The notes under the pieces are model-generated. The model ran no database searches. It was not told the DNA's origin and saw only the letters and a list, made by a program, of their open reading frames with translations. Below are positions 36,767 to 46,242 of a DNA stretch of 64,000 nt, piece by piece (position 1 is the first letter of the stretch; each line of letters begins with the position of its first letter). The position numbers were made by a program, and so were the translations under genes. Origin of the DNA: Photobacterium sp. DA100 (GTDB lineage: Bacteria; Pseudomonadota; Gammaproteobacteria; Enterobacterales; Vibrionaceae); NCBI RefSeq assembly GCF_029223585.1, contig NZ_CP119423.1, positions 2,728,001 through 2,792,000 on the forward strand, read 5' to 3'.

Positions 36767-38137
36767 ATGGAAACAGTTCTAGCCAAAATTGTCGCCGACA
36801 AACGTATTTGGGTTGAAGCGCGCAAAGCCGAGCAGCCATTGGCATCGTTCAAAGACAGCCTAGTACCGAGCGACCGTAGCTTCTACGAAGCACTATCAGG
36901 CGATCAGGCCGCCTTTATTCTGGAATGCAAAAAGGCCTCACCGTCCAAGGGCTTGATCCGCCAGGATTTCGACCTCGACATGATTGCCCGGGTATACAAC
37001 GGCCATGCCAGCGCCATCTCGGTGCTGACCGACGAAAAGTACTTCCAGGGCAGCTTTGACTTCCTGCCGGTGGTCCGCGACCAGGTGACCCAGCCGGTAC
37101 TGTGCAAAGACTTCATGATCGATACCTACCAGGTCTACCTGGCCCGTCACTACCATGCCGATGCCATCTTGCTGATGCTATCGGTATTGAATGACGAGGA
37201 ATACCGTGAACTGGCTGAGGTTGCCGAACAGCTCAACCTGGGGATCCTGACCGAAGTCAGCAACGAGGCGGAGCTCGAGCGCGCCATCGCCCTCAAGGCC
37301 AAGGTGGTGGGGATCAACAACCGTAACCTGCGCGATCTCAGCATTGATCTGAACCGTACTAAAGAGCTGGCCCCCCGCCTTCCGGAAGACACGATTGTGA
37401 TTTCCGAGTCGGGGATCTACAACCACCAGCAGGTGCGCGAACTGGCAGCTTATGCCAACGGCTTTTTGATCGGCAGCTCGCTGATGGCCGAAGACAACTT
37501 GGAACTGGCGGTACGCCGGGTCTTGCTGGGCGACAACAAAGTCTGCGGTCTGACCCATGCCGACGATGCGGCGGCCGCTTACCAAAGCGGAGCGGTCTAC
37601 GGCGGCCTGATCTTCGTCTCCTCCTCCCCTCGGGCCGTCGACATCGAGCAGGCGCGGATGATCATGAGTGGCGCGCCGCTGAAATACGTCGGCGTCTTCC
37701 GCAACACCGATCCCGGAGCCGTTGCCAAAGCCGCCAAAGCCCTGTCGCTGGCTGCGGTCCAGCTGCACGGTGACGAGGATCACGACTACATTGCCGCCCT
37801 GAAGGGACAGCTGCCCGAAGAGTGCGAGATCTGGAAAGCCCACGGTATCACCGATCACGCACCGGAGCTGGATAAGTGGCAGGTCGACCGCCACCTGCTC
37901 GATAGCAGAGTCGGCAGCCTGTCAGGTGGCACCGGCATTGCTTTTGACTGGAGCCTGATCCCTGACGAGCAGAAGCAAATCACTATGCTCGCGGGCGGCC
38001 TCAATCCAGACAATGTCTGTGAAGCAGCCAGCCTTGGCTGTCGAGGACTGGATTTGAATTCCGGGGTTGAAAGCGAGCCCGGCAAAAAAGACCCAACAAA
38101 ATTGAAAGCGGCTTTCGCGGCTATTAGAAAGTATTAA
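36767..38137 (+). CDS. trpCF: Bifunctional indole-3-glycerol-phosphate synthase / phosphoribosylanthranilate isomerase
   Basis: A fusion of two barrels performing steps 3 and 4 of tryptophan synthesis. TrpC (about 1-255) shows FILECKKASPSKG and ISESGIYN; TrpF (about 256-456) begins KVCGLTHADDA and carries VQLHGDED. The gene fusion is the usual gammaproteobacterial form. 456 aa. Confidence 0.95.
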   Translation: METVLAKIVADKRIWVEARKAEQPLASFKDSLVPSDRSFYEALSGDQAAFILECKKASPSKGLIRQDFDLDMIARVYNGHASAISVLTDEKYFQGSFDFLPVVRDQVTQPVLCKDFMIDTYQVYLARHYHADAILLMLSVLNDEEYRELAEVAEQLNLGILTEVSNEAELERAIALKAKVVGINNRNLRDLSIDLNRTKELAPRLPEDTIVISESGIYNHQQVRELAAYANGFLIGSSLMAEDNLELAVRRVLLGDNKVCGLTHADDAAAAYQSGAVYGGLIFVSSSPRAVDIEQARMIMSGAPLKYVGVFRNTDPGAVAKAAKALSLAAVQLHGDEDHDYIAALKGQLPEECEIWKAHGITDHAPELDKWQVDRHLLDSRVGSLSGGTGIAFDWSLIPDEQKQITMLAGGLNPDNVCEAASLGCRGLDLNSGVESEPGKKDPTKLKAAFAAIRKY

Positions 38138-38149
38138 GGAAAATAAACC

Positions 38150-39340
38150 ATGAGTAAGATAAGTGCCTACTTCGGCGAGTTCGGGGGACAATACGTTCCA
38201 CAGATCCTCGTCCCTGCGCTGGACCAGCTAGAAGCCGCTTTTGTGGAAGCCCAGCAAGATCCAGCCTTCCAGAAAGAGTTTGTCGATCTGCTGAAAGATT
38301 ACGCAGGCCGCCCAACGGCCCTGACTTTGTGCCAGAACCTGACCAAGGGCACCAAGACCAAACTTTACCTCAAGCGAGAAGACTTGCTCCACGGCGGTGC
38401 CCACAAGACCAACCAAGTCCTTGGCCAAGCGCTGCTGGCGAAACGCATGGGCAAAGAGGAAATCATCGCCGAAACCGGGGCCGGCCAGCATGGTGTGGCG
38501 ACGGCCCTTGCCTGTGCGCTGCTCGGCCTCAAGTGCCGCGTCTACATGGGGGCCAAAGATGTTGAGCGCCAGAGCCCGAACGTCTTCCGGATGAAACTGA
38601 TGGGCGCAGAAGTGATCCCGGTCCACTCGGGCTCAGCAACGCTGAAGGATGCCTGCAACGAAGCCATGCGTGACTGGACGGCCACTTACGACAAAGCGCA
38701 TTACCTATTGGGTACGGCTGCGGGCCCGCATCCTTTCCCGACTATTGTGCGTGAATTCCAGCACATCATCGGCGAAGAAACCAAAGCGCAAATCCTTGAA
38801 AAAGAAGGCCGTCTACCCGATGCCGTTATCGCCTGTGTCGGCGGAGGCTCGAATGCTATTGGTATGTTCTCCGATTTCATTGACGAAGAAAGTGTTGGCC
38901 TGATTGGTGTCGAACCTGCCGGTAAAGGTCTGGATACCGACATGCACGGCGCGCCGCTAAAACACGGCAAGCTGGGGATCTTCTTTGGTATGAAAGCCCC
39001 GCTAATGCAGGACGAGCATGGCCAGGTCGAGGAGTCTTATTCGGTATCTGCCGGTCTGGACTTTCCATCAGTCGGCCCACAGCATGCTCACCTCAATGCG
39101 ATAGGCCGCGCGACATACGAGGCAGTAACCGACGATGAAGCGCTGGAGGCTTTCCAGGAGCTTGCTCGCAACGAAGGGATCATCCCTGCCCTTGAGTCAG
39201 CGCACGCACTGGCCCACGCCTTAAAGATGATTAAAGCCAACCCTGAAAAAGAACAGCTGCTGGTCGTTAACCTATCTGGCCGTGGCGACAAAGATATTTT
39301 CACTGTACACGATATTCTAGATGCAAAAGGAGTGCTGTAA
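38150..39340 (+). CDS. trpB: Tryptophan synthase beta chain
   Basis: PLP enzyme that joins indole and serine. 396 aa. The PLP lysine lies in [12 protein letters not shown] near residue 87, and the phosphate-binding loop GGGSNAIG is near 232. The GAGQHG segment near 110 carries the catalytic Glu. Stop overlaps trpA by one base (TAATG), consistent with equimolar complex formation. Confidence 0.96.
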   Translation: MSKISAYFGEFGGQYVPQILVPALDQLEAAFVEAQQDPAFQKEFVDLLKDYAGRPTALTLCQNLTKGTKTKLYLKREDLLHGGAHKTNQVLGQALLAKRMGKEEIIAETGAGQHGVATALACALLGLKCRVYMGAKDVERQSPNVFRMKLMGAEVIPVHSGSATLKDACNEAMRDWTATYDKAHYLLGTAAGPHPFPTIVREFQHIIGEETKAQILEKEGRLPDAVIACVGGGSNAIGMFSDFIDEESVGLIGVEPAGKGLDTDMHGAPLKHGKLGIFFGMKAPLMQDEHGQVEESYSVSAGLDFPSVGPQHAHLNAIGRATYEAVTDDEALEAFQELARNEGIIPALESAHALAHALKMIKANPEKEQLLVVNLSGRGDKDIFTVHDILDAKGVL

Positions 39341-40149
39341 TGGATCGTTACCAAGCCCAATTTGACCGCCTGGCGGCGAAAAACGAAGGCGCCTTTGTTC
39401 CTTTTGTGACTATCGGTGATCCGAATCCGGAGCAATCACTGAAGATCATTGAAACCTTGGTCGAAGCCGGAGCCGATGCCCTTGAGCTGGGGATCCCGTT
39501 CTCCGACCCGCTGGCGGATGGCCCGACCATCCAAGGCGCAACGATCCGTGCGATGGAATCTGGCACCACCCCAGCAGTCTGTTTTGATTTGCTGAGCCAG
39601 ATCCGAGCCAAGTACCCAGAGATGCCAATTGGCCTTTTAATGTACGCCAATTTGGTATTCACCAATGGGATCGAAAACTTCTACCAGCAATGTGCCGAAG
39701 CCGGTGTCGATTCGGTACTGGTTGCCGATGTACCGCTGAAAGAGTCCGAAGAGTTCCGGACAGCGGCGGCAAAGTACGGTATTCACCCTATTTTCATTGC
39801 CCCACCCAATGCCGATGAGGAAACATTGAAAACCGTATCTGAGTTCGGTGGTGGTTACACATACCTGCTTTCGCGTGCTGGCGTAACAGGTACCGAGACC
39901 AAAGCGGGAGCCCCGATCAATCACCTGCTGGACAGCCTGAAAGCGCACAATGCACCGCCTGCGCTACTGGGTTTTGGCATTTCCGAGCCACAGCAAGTTG
40001 CCGAGGCGATTGAAGCTGGCGCAGCCGGGGCGATCTCCGGCTCTGCCGTGGTGAAGGTCATTGAAAACAACCTTGATGATAATGATGCCATGCTGAGCAA
40101 CATGTACAGCTTTATTAGCAACATGAAGGCTGCAACCCGTAAGGGCTGA
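39340..40149 (+). CDS. trpA: Tryptophan synthase alpha chain
   Basis: Cleaves indole-3-glycerol phosphate to indole for TrpB. 269 aa barrel. Catalytic Glu49 and Asp60 are in [16 protein letters not shown]; the flexible loop contains [10 protein letters not shown]. Last gene of the operon, followed by a terminator. Confidence 0.96.
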   Translation: MDRYQAQFDRLAAKNEGAFVPFVTIGDPNPEQSLKIIETLVEAGADALELGIPFSDPLADGPTIQGATIRAMESGTTPAVCFDLLSQIRAKYPEMPIGLLMYANLVFTNGIENFYQQCAEAGVDSVLVADVPLKESEEFRTAAAKYGIHPIFIAPPNADEETLKTVSEFGGGYTYLLSRAGVTGTETKAGAPINHLLDSLKAHNAPPALLGFGISEPQQVAEAIEAGAAGAISGSAVVKVIENNLDDNDAMLSNMYSFISNMKAATRKG

Positions 40150-40169
40150 GCCCTTAGCCGGTGACACAA

Positions 40170-40206
40170 AAGCCGTCCCAGCTCACCCTGCGGGCGGCTT
40201 TTTTTA
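40170..40206 (+). terminator. trp operon terminator
   Basis: AAGCCG-CCC pairs with GGG-CGGCTT (one bulged T) and is followed by a T-run. It ends the seven-gene trp transcript. Confidence 0.85.
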
Positions 40207-40465
40207 TTTCCCTGCTGCTTTTTGGTTCAAGATCAAAGATCTCTTTGCCCTTCCCCCATACAGTAACCAACTTGTTAACGCCCGGTAGCAACAAATTGCA
40301 AGTTTGAAAGACAATAATGCTACTCTGGTAAAAGAATGATTGATCAACGTGATATTTCCGTGTAAAAACACACGCGCAGAATATCGGATTAACATTTAGT
40401 ACAATTACAAAACAATTCTCCGATATTTTTGCGAACAATATCAAACACAACTGAGGTATCTAACC

Positions 40466-41725
40466 GTGTTAAAAGAAAAAGGACTGTTTGGCAATATCGG
40501 CGTGCAAGTCGTCATTGCCATGTGTGTGGGGACCCTCGTCGGTGCGATGATGGGCCAGTCTGCAAGTATGTTTGCCCCGCTGGGCAGCATCTTCATCCAC
40601 CTGATCAAGATGTTGGTGATCCCACTGGTTGCCGTAGCCATTATCTCCGGTGCCGCAGGGCTTGGCAGCAGCCAGTCTGCTGGTAAAGTCGGCCTCTCTA
40701 CGCTGGGCTTCTTCGGCCTGACCTCCGCCGTGGCCGTTGCCTTGGCCCTGTTCATGGGCGTGGTGTTCCAGCCGGGCGTGGGCGTCGATATGACGGGCGT
40801 CGAGGGCATGTTCTCCAATGTCTATGCCGACAAGGGTGAAATGCCGACATTCTGGGCAACCGTACTCGGTATGATCCCGACTAACGTCTTCCAGTCACTG
40901 AACGAAGCGAATATCCTGCAAATTTTGGTTTTCTGCCTCTTCTTTGGTATTGCGGTTTCTAAGCTGGAAAAAGAACGTCGCGATCCTTTGATCAACGGCG
41001 TAAATGCCATCGTTGATGCCATGGTATGGATGATCAACGTGGTAATGAAAATCGCCCCGCTGGGTGTCTTTGGCCTGATGGCTGATGCCGTTGGTACCTT
41101 TGGCTTTAGTGCCTTGATGGTCGTGTTCAAGCTATTTGTGGTCTACGTCGTCGCTATCCTGATCTACGGCTTTATCTTCTACCCAGCCATGATCAAAGCA
41201 TTCAGCAAAACCTCACCGCTTAAGTTCCTGTCGGCCATGAAAAAACCACAGGCTGTTGCCCTGTCGACCGCTTCCTCCATGGCAACCCTGCCGGTCACCA
41301 TGGAAGTATGTGAGGAAGAGTTGGGCGTGAAAAACTCAACTGCTTCGTTCGTACTGCCGCTAGGCGCAACCATCAACATGAGTGGTAATGCGATTTACTA
41401 CGGCCTGGTCGCCATCTTCTTTGCCCAGATGTTCAACGTTGAACTGGGTATGGGTGCCTATATCGCCATCATCGTCACCTCGACGCTGGGTGCTGTTGGC
41501 CAGGCCGGTGTTCCGGGCCCCTCTTTCTTAGTGGTTGCGGTATTGCTTGCAGCCGGTATTCCAATCGAAGGCCTACCGCTGCTGTTTGCCCTTGACCGTA
41601 TCTTCGACATGATCCGGACCGCCCTCAATATTACCGGCGATGCCGCTTGTGCCGTGATTGTCGACAACATGATCAATGACGGGCCGCAGGAGACGCCGGA
41701 GCCGGAATCCAGCCACCACGGCTAA
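40466..41725 (+). CDS. Dicarboxylate/amino acid:cation symporter (DAACS family)
   Basis: A 419-aa inner-membrane Na+ or H+ coupled carrier for glutamate, aspartate or C4-dicarboxylates. Family motifs: the serine-rich reentrant segment ALSTASSMATLPVT near residue 270, the cation-site segment PLGATINMSGNAIY near 297, and the second hairpin around AVGQAGVPGPSFL near 345. About eight membrane segments. Starts at GTG with GAGGTATC upstream. Substrate not certain (GltP- or SstT-like). Confidence 0.88.
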   Translation: MLKEKGLFGNIGVQVVIAMCVGTLVGAMMGQSASMFAPLGSIFIHLIKMLVIPLVAVAIISGAAGLGSSQSAGKVGLSTLGFFGLTSAVAVALALFMGVVFQPGVGVDMTGVEGMFSNVYADKGEMPTFWATVLGMIPTNVFQSLNEANILQILVFCLFFGIAVSKLEKERRDPLINGVNAIVDAMVWMINVVMKIAPLGVFGLMADAVGTFGFSALMVVFKLFVVYVVAILIYGFIFYPAMIKAFSKTSPLKFLSAMKKPQAVALSTASSMATLPVTMEVCEEELGVKNSTASFVLPLGATINMSGNAIYYGLVAIFFAQMFNVELGMGAYIAIIVTSTLGAVGQAGVPGPSFLVVAVLLAAGIPIEGLPLLFALDRIFDMIRTALNITGDAACAVIVDNMINDGPQETPEPESSHHG

Positions 41726-41755
41726 CGATATCCCGCTCGATGCAGGCAAAACACC

Positions 41756-41787
41756 AAAGGCTGTAGGGTTAATACCTGCAGCCTTTT
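41756..41787 (+). terminator. Terminator after the symporter gene
   Basis: AAAGGCTGTAGG pairs with CCTGCAGCCTTT (one G-T pair), ending in TTTT. Confidence 0.8.
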
Positions 41788-41837
41788 GCTTACTGGTGTA
41801 CTATGTAGCCAAGTAACAAACATGTGTAATTATTGAA

Positions 41838-42377
41838 ATGAAGCAACTAATTGATTTTATTCCACTGGTCGTATTCTTTATTCTCTACAAAACCCATGAT
41901 ATCTATGTCGCGACCGGGGCATTGATTATCGCCACGGCGATTCAGGTGGCTGTCACCTGGATGCTGTATAAGAAGGTCGAGAAAATGCAGCTGGTGACGT
42001 TTGTCATGGTCGCTGTGTTTGGCGGGCTGACCCTTTTCATGCACGATGACAACTTCATCAAGTGGAAAGTCACCATTGTGTACGGCATTTTTGCTGTTGG
42101 CTTGGCTATCAGCCAATTTTTGGGCAAGCCATTGATAAAAGGTATGTTAGGCAAAGAACTCAGCCTGCCGGACAACGTCTGGAACCGGATAAACGGCGCT
42201 TGGGCACTGTTTTTCGTTGTATGTGCCGTCGTGAATGTCTATATTGCCTTCCGCCTGCCACTGGACGTGTGGGTTAACTTCAAAGTATTCGGCCTGTTGA
42301 TCCTGACTTTGATTTTCACCCTTGCTACCGGCGGCTATATTTACCACCATATGCCAAAAGAACCTGATTCAGAGTAG
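41838..42377 (+). CDS. yciB: Inner-membrane septation protein A (YciB)
   Basis: A 179-aa protein with five to six membrane segments, opening [17 protein letters not shown] as in E. coli YciB. Linked in E. coli to cell-envelope synthesis and septation. Lies 14 bp upstream of yciA on the same strand. Confidence 0.92.
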   Translation: MKQLIDFIPLVVFFILYKTHDIYVATGALIIATAIQVAVTWMLYKKVEKMQLVTFVMVAVFGGLTLFMHDDNFIKWKVTIVYGIFAVGLAISQFLGKPLIKGMLGKELSLPDNVWNRINGAWALFFVVCAVVNVYIAFRLPLDVWVNFKVFGLLILTLIFTLATGGYIYHHMPKEPDSE

Positions 42378-42391
42378 TACAGAGTCGCATC

Positions 42392-42787
42392 ATGACATCA
42401 GAAAATAATATTCCTCGCGGGCAGTTACTGCTTCGCACTCTTGCAATGCCAGCCGATACAAACGCCAACGGCGATATCTTTGGTGGCTGGATTATGTCTC
42501 AACTTGACCTAGCTGGTGCCATCTTGGCGAAAGAAATTTCAGGTGGCCGTGTCGTAACTGTGTCTGTCGATAGCATTGCTTTCAAGGCGCCTGTCAGCGT
42601 GGGTGACGTTGTATGCTGCTACGGCGAATGCTGCCGGATCGGTAACTCTTCGATGAGCGTCGCGCTAGAAGTATGGGTCAAGCCTGTTGCCATTGATGCT
42701 GTCGGTGAACGCTACCGAGTATGTGAAGCAACATTCAACTATGTTGCCATTGACAGCAACGGCCGCCCTCGTCCAGTTAAAAAGTAA
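42392..42787 (+). CDS. yciA: Acyl-CoA thioester hydrolase YciA
   Basis: A 131-aa hot-dog-fold thioesterase. TLAMPADTNANGDIFGGWIMSQLD carries the catalytic Asn/Asp region, followed by VDSIAFKAPVSVGD. Hydrolyses a broad range of acyl-CoA. Operon with yciB. Confidence 0.93.
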   Translation: MTSENNIPRGQLLLRTLAMPADTNANGDIFGGWIMSQLDLAGAILAKEISGGRVVTVSVDSIAFKAPVSVGDVVCCYGECCRIGNSSMSVALEVWVKPVAIDAVGERYRVCEATFNYVAIDSNGRPRPVKK

Positions 42788-42890
42788 GCTCACAGTGCCA
42801 ATCTTTATAAGTCATTGAATTATGAAATTTACGTTATAAATTTTGCTCACAGACTTATGTAGACTGGTATGCAACACCATCGAGTTCCGC

Positions 42891-42926
42891 AAAAAAGCCC
42901 TAACATAATGCTAGGGCTTTTTTTTT
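42891..42926 (+). terminator. Terminator after yciA
   Basis: A 12-bp stem (AAAAAAGCCCTA with TAGGGCTTTTTT) followed by further T. Confidence 0.9.
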
Positions 42927-43020
42927 CATTTATGATAGGAAAAATTTATCACTCATTGTCACCTCACCTTCCGTTTCAGCAACGTAATTGTGGGGCCGGC
43001 AGTTACATGGAGAGAGCTAC

Positions 43021-43320
43021 ATGTGGTACGTTATTTTTTCCCAGGATGTCGAAAACAGCCTTGAGCGCCGCCTTAGCGTGCGTGAAAAACACTTGGCACG
43101 CTTGAAAGACCTGCAAGAGCAGGGCCGCCTGCTGGTCGCCGGCCCGATGCCGGCGATCGACAGCGAGAATCCTGGTGAGGCAGGCTTTACCGGCTCGACC
43201 GTGATTGCTGACTTCAATTCCCTGGACGACGCCCAGGCTTGGGCCGATACCGACCCGTACATCGAAGCCGGTGTCTACGAAAAGGTGATCGTAAAGCCGT
43301 TCAAGAAAGTCCTCCCATAA
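43021..43320 (+). CDS. yciI: YciI family protein
   Basis: 99-aa protein with the YCII / ferredoxin-like fold. Contains [22 protein letters not shown], with the conserved His, and [18 protein letters not shown] with the conserved Asp. Catalytic role unclear in the family. The ATG at 43021 has GGAGAG upstream and gives the family N-terminus MWYVIFSQD. Confidence 0.92.
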   Translation: MWYVIFSQDVENSLERRLSVREKHLARLKDLQEQGRLLVAGPMPAIDSENPGEAGFTGSTVIADFNSLDDAQAWADTDPYIEAGVYEKVIVKPFKKVLP

Positions 43321-43344
43321 TCCGTAATTTGAGATAACAACGTT

Positions 43345-43734
43345 ATGCTAAAACGCACCCTCGTTTTATTAGGCGCTGTCTTGTTGGCAGGCTGCGCATC
43401 AAACTCCGAGCAGCAGGCAATCATGGATCTGGCAAAAGCCCGGGCCCGTGCAATCAACAACAAAGCCCCGTACGAGAAAATTGATCAATACCAGATCATG
43501 AAAGCCCAGGCGCGGGAAAACATTGTCGAAATCACCATCCTGTACGGCGGCGGCGGCAAGACCCCACCGACCAAGGCAGCAAAAAGTGCGGCACTCAACT
43601 ACTGCAACAGCAATGAACTCAGCCCAATGGTGAGCGAGGGGGTGAACTACAATATCGTGATTATGGATATGCGTGGCCGCCCGATGGTGACGCAGCCGAT
43701 CACTGCTGAGGTTTGTAGTCAATTAGCGAATTAG
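43345..43734 (+). CDS. Probable type II secretion pilotin lipoprotein (GspS-beta / AspS-like)
   Basis: A 129-aa lipoprotein: signal peptide with lipobox LLAGC, Cys at residue 17. The rest is one small domain with IMKAQARENIVEITILYGGG and a C-terminal half with two cysteines (about residues 92 and 125) able to form a disulfide. Size, lipobox and pattern resemble the AspS pilotins of Vibrio, which guide the GspD secretin to the outer membrane. No T2SS gene is in the window; GspS-beta genes typically lie apart from the gsp operon. Assigned from remembered family features. Confidence 0.6.
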   Translation: MLKRTLVLLGAVLLAGCASNSEQQAIMDLAKARARAINNKAPYEKIDQYQIMKAQARENIVEITILYGGGGKTPPTKAAKSAALNYCNSNELSPMVSEGVNYNIVIMDMRGRPMVTQPITAEVCSQLAN

Positions 43735-43799
43735 TAACGGGCGATTGGCGTTTTTTACCCGCAATCAACCCAACCAACTAAAGCTTTATACAGCTGGAT

Positions 43800-43873
43800 A
43801 AAATTTCAAAACTTAGCCTTCAGGGAAGAAGGCTTAGAGCTACATGGATGTACTCGTGCGCTTTTGAAATTTT
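43800..43873. repeat. Dispersed imperfect palindromic repeat, copy A
   Basis: A 74-bp element with 12-bp perfect terminal inverted repeats (AAAATTTCAAAA at 43800-43811, TTTTGAAATTTT at 43862-43873), an inner AGCCTT/AAGGCT hairpin and ACATGGATGTACTCGTGCG before the right end. It shares termini and right-arm sequence with the element at 49550-49634. Confidence 0.6.
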
Positions 43874-43897
43874 CATCCTGATGATTTAAAGCCCTCG

Positions 43898-43926
43898 AAA
43901 AAACGCCAGCATTGCTGGCGTTTTTT
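43898..43926. terminator. Bidirectional terminator between the pilotin and methyltransferase genes
   Basis: A 13-bp perfect stem (43898-43910 with 43914-43926), A-run on one side and T-run on the other. Confidence 0.92.
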
Positions 43927-43943
43927 CTTTTGGTTCTGTGGGA

Positions 43944-44882
43944 TTACGAGCGCTCAAATAGCAGCACTTTCAGCCCGCCTTCCGGGTCGATATCCTTGAA
44001 CTCCGGCGGATTTTCTAAGCGGTGCTGATAAGCAAGCTCCGGCGCTTCGGCAGCCATTCCTTCAATCAGGAAGGACGAGGATACACCCGGATCGTTGACA
44101 CAGGCGAGAACCTGGCCAGTTGCCGTCAGCAGTTCTGGCAATCGGCGCAAGATTTTCTGGTAGTCCTTGGTCAGGGCAAAGCTGCCTTTTTGGAATGACG
44201 GCGGGTCGATAATGATCAGATCATAAGGCCCAAGCTTGCGTACCTTGCCCCACGACTTGAACAGCTCATGACCAAGGAAGCTGACCTTGGACAAATCATG
44301 CTGGTTTAGATGGTGGTTGTCACGGCCACGGCTCAAGGCCGCCTTGGCCATATCCAAGTTGACCACATGCTCTGCCCCGCCGGCGATGGCCGCAACCGAA
44401 AAACCACAGGTATAAGCGAACAAGTTCAACACCCGCTTACCCTCGGCATGGCGCATTACCCAGTCACGGCCGTAGCGCATATCCAGAAACAAGCCGTTAT
44501 TCTGCTTGCGGCCAAGATCCAACTTGAACGTCAGGCCATTCTCCACCACATCTTGGTACTCTCGGCTCTCGCCCCACAGCACTTCCATCGGAGAGCCTTG
44601 ACGGTCACGGTGCTGCAGCAGCAGCGATGTCGCGCCTGATTGCAGCCACGAAGGGGAGCCTACCAGCGTCTCGAGCATCTGGTGCAATTCCGCCAAGAAG
44701 GCTTCGGATGGTTCTTTGAACAATGAAACCAGCACTTGGCCACCCAGCCAATCCACGGTCAATTGCTCAAGGCCTGGCCAGCAGCGGCCACGGCCATGGA
44801 ATAACCGGCGCACTTCATGTGGCGGCGTCGCCAACTCTGCCATTAGGTGTTGCTCAAGGTTTTTTACTGCACTCGGTTCCAT
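43944..44882 (-). CDS. Class I SAM methyltransferase, RlmI/RlmK-like
   Basis: A 312-aa RNA methyltransferase-like protein. It has the sequence FAYTCGFSVAAIAGGAEHVVNLD (motif I), DNHHLN, and the catalytic-type LIIIDPPSFQKGSF near 220 typical of 23S rRNA cytosine/guanine methyltransferases. It is shorter than RlmI and has no PUA domain, so the target is uncertain. Confidence 0.8.
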   Translation of the reverse strand: MEPSAVKNLEQHLMAELATPPHEVRRLFHGRGRCWPGLEQLTVDWLGGQVLVSLFKEPSEAFLAELHQMLETLVGSPSWLQSGATSLLLQHRDRQGSPMEVLWGESREYQDVVENGLTFKLDLGRKQNNGLFLDMRYGRDWVMRHAEGKRVLNLFAYTCGFSVAAIAGGAEHVVNLDMAKAALSRGRDNHHLNQHDLSKVSFLGHELFKSWGKVRKLGPYDLIIIDPPSFQKGSFALTKDYQKILRRLPELLTATGQVLACVNDPGVSSSFLIEGMAAEAPELAYQHRLENPPEFKDIDPEGGLKVLLFERS

Positions 44883-44947
44883 AGTTCTACCGGGTTGGGA
44901 AATTCAGGGGCGGTAGTATACCAAACACCGTCGCGGCAAAGATAATA

Positions 44948-45157
44948 TTAAGCCACGAGCTTAAGGTTTTCTTGCTCGGGTTGACGATAGCTGGCGAGGT
45001 GGACGTATTCGGCCTGAAGGCGAACTTGTCGTTGGCGGCGGGTGCGGTGTTTGACTAATTTGCGTTGTCGACGAAATGACGCCAGCCCCCAAAAACGTGA
45101 TTGGTTCTTCTTTTTCTTCAATCGCATGCGAAGCGACACGGAGCGGGTAAGGCGCAT
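44948..45157 (-). CDS. Small highly basic hypothetical protein
   Basis: A 69-aa protein with about one third Arg/Lys residues, starting MRLTRSVSLRMRLKKKK. A promoter-like TTACAT-N17-TATAAT lies upstream (about 45200-45230) and a small hairpin (GTCTAGG/CCTAGAC) sits in the leader before the ATG. No family recognised; ribosome- or nucleic-acid-associated by charge only. Could be a chance ORF. Confidence 0.45.
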   Translation of the reverse strand: MRLTRSVSLRMRLKKKKNQSRFWGLASFRRQRKLVKHRTRRQRQVRLQAEYVHLASYRQPEQENLKLVA

Positions 45158-45379
45158 ATTGAATCTCAGTCTAGGTAAATCCTAGACCGATATTATAAGT
45201 GAAACTTTCCTGTAATGTAATTTCAAACGATTAAAATAGCAGCAGTTGGTCGCGAATTAACAATGAAAAACACAAGGCTTGCACAATTTATTATCATTAA
45301 GCCCTATTTTCCTACATAACCTCGCTAAAAACCGGTTACTTGATAACCAACTGCCGCACGGGAAACGTTGTGCCCGGCG

Positions 45380-46069
45380 CTATTTTCTTTTTCCAGGCAA
45401 TACGGGCCATGCCAGCTCCCAAGGCGTAGCCCATTCGGCCAGTACCTGTTGAGTCTCTGCGAATTGCCACAGCTCGCCCTGCTCGGGTGGGCAGGTAAAC
45501 TGCCACTGCTGCCCAGCATACCGGAAGCGCAATGCATAGGCGTGCAAATAACCACGATCCGCCGGCTCGTTGCCATAGATATCATCTCCGGTGATCCCGG
45601 AGCCGACACTGCGCAGCGCCACTCGGATCTGATGGGTCTTACCGGTATGCGGCTTGCACAGAAACAGCCGACGCCCTTGCCCTGCCGCGGCCGAAAAGAA
45701 CTGGGTGATCGCCGGATTCTCGCGGCTGTTTTCCAGTTTCCAGCTACTCCGGCGCGAACGGGTCATATCGCCGGTCACTACACCTTGCTTCTTCTTCGGT
45801 TTCTTGCTGCCAATCGCCACGTAGAACTTCTCAACTTCACGCTCAGCAAAATTCGCTGACAGCTTGGCGGCTGCCTCGCGGTTGCGGCCAAGCAATAAGA
45901 TCCCCGACGTCATCTTATCCAGGCGATGGATCAGGTAGAGTTGCGCATCCCCACTTTGCTTTGCCACTTCTTGCAACAGCATTACATCGCCATCATCTTT
46001 ATGCACAGAGACACCTGGATGTTTGTTGATCACAAGAAAATCTGGGTGGGTGTGGAGAATATCGAACAT
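45380..46069 (-). CDS. RluA-family RNA pseudouridine synthase
   Basis: A 229-aa single-domain synthase without an S4 domain. The catalytic motif is HRLDKMTSGILLLGRN near residue 48, with the nucleophile Asp; CKPHTGKTHQIRVAL near 135 is the second conserved block. RNA target unknown (RluA, TruC and RluE-like groups share these motifs). Confidence 0.88.
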   Translation of the reverse strand: MFDILHTHPDFLVINKHPGVSVHKDDGDVMLLQEVAKQSGDAQLYLIHRLDKMTSGILLLGRNREAAAKLSANFAEREVEKFYVAIGSKKPKKKQGVVTGDMTRSRRSSWKLENSRENPAITQFFSAAAGQGRRLFLCKPHTGKTHQIRVALRSVGSGITGDDIYGNEPADRGYLHAYALRFRYAGQQWQFTCPPEQGELWQFAETQQVLAEWATPWELAWPVLPGKRK

Positions 46070-46188
46070 AACTAACTCTTCATTGACTGGCTCTTCGCTG
46101 ATGGGCTCTTGGTTGACAGCGTTAGCCGATAGGGAGTGCGAAGTATACCGCTTATCGGCAGTTTTTCCACACCGCTCAAAGCGAGCAA

Positions 46189-46215
46189 TAAAAAGCGGGA
46201 GCCATTGGCTCCCGC
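46189..46215 (-). terminator. Terminator of the NSS transporter gene
   Basis: A 9-bp stem (46195-46203 with 46207-46215) with an A-run at 46189-46194, read as T on the minus strand. Confidence 0.85.
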
Positions 46216-46242
46216 AGTCAAGTATCGATGGTATTGACAGAG

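Noticed and set aside
37178-37894. 238-codon minus-strand ORF
   Set aside because: Antisense to trpCF, inside a conserved enzyme gene; no coding signals of its own.
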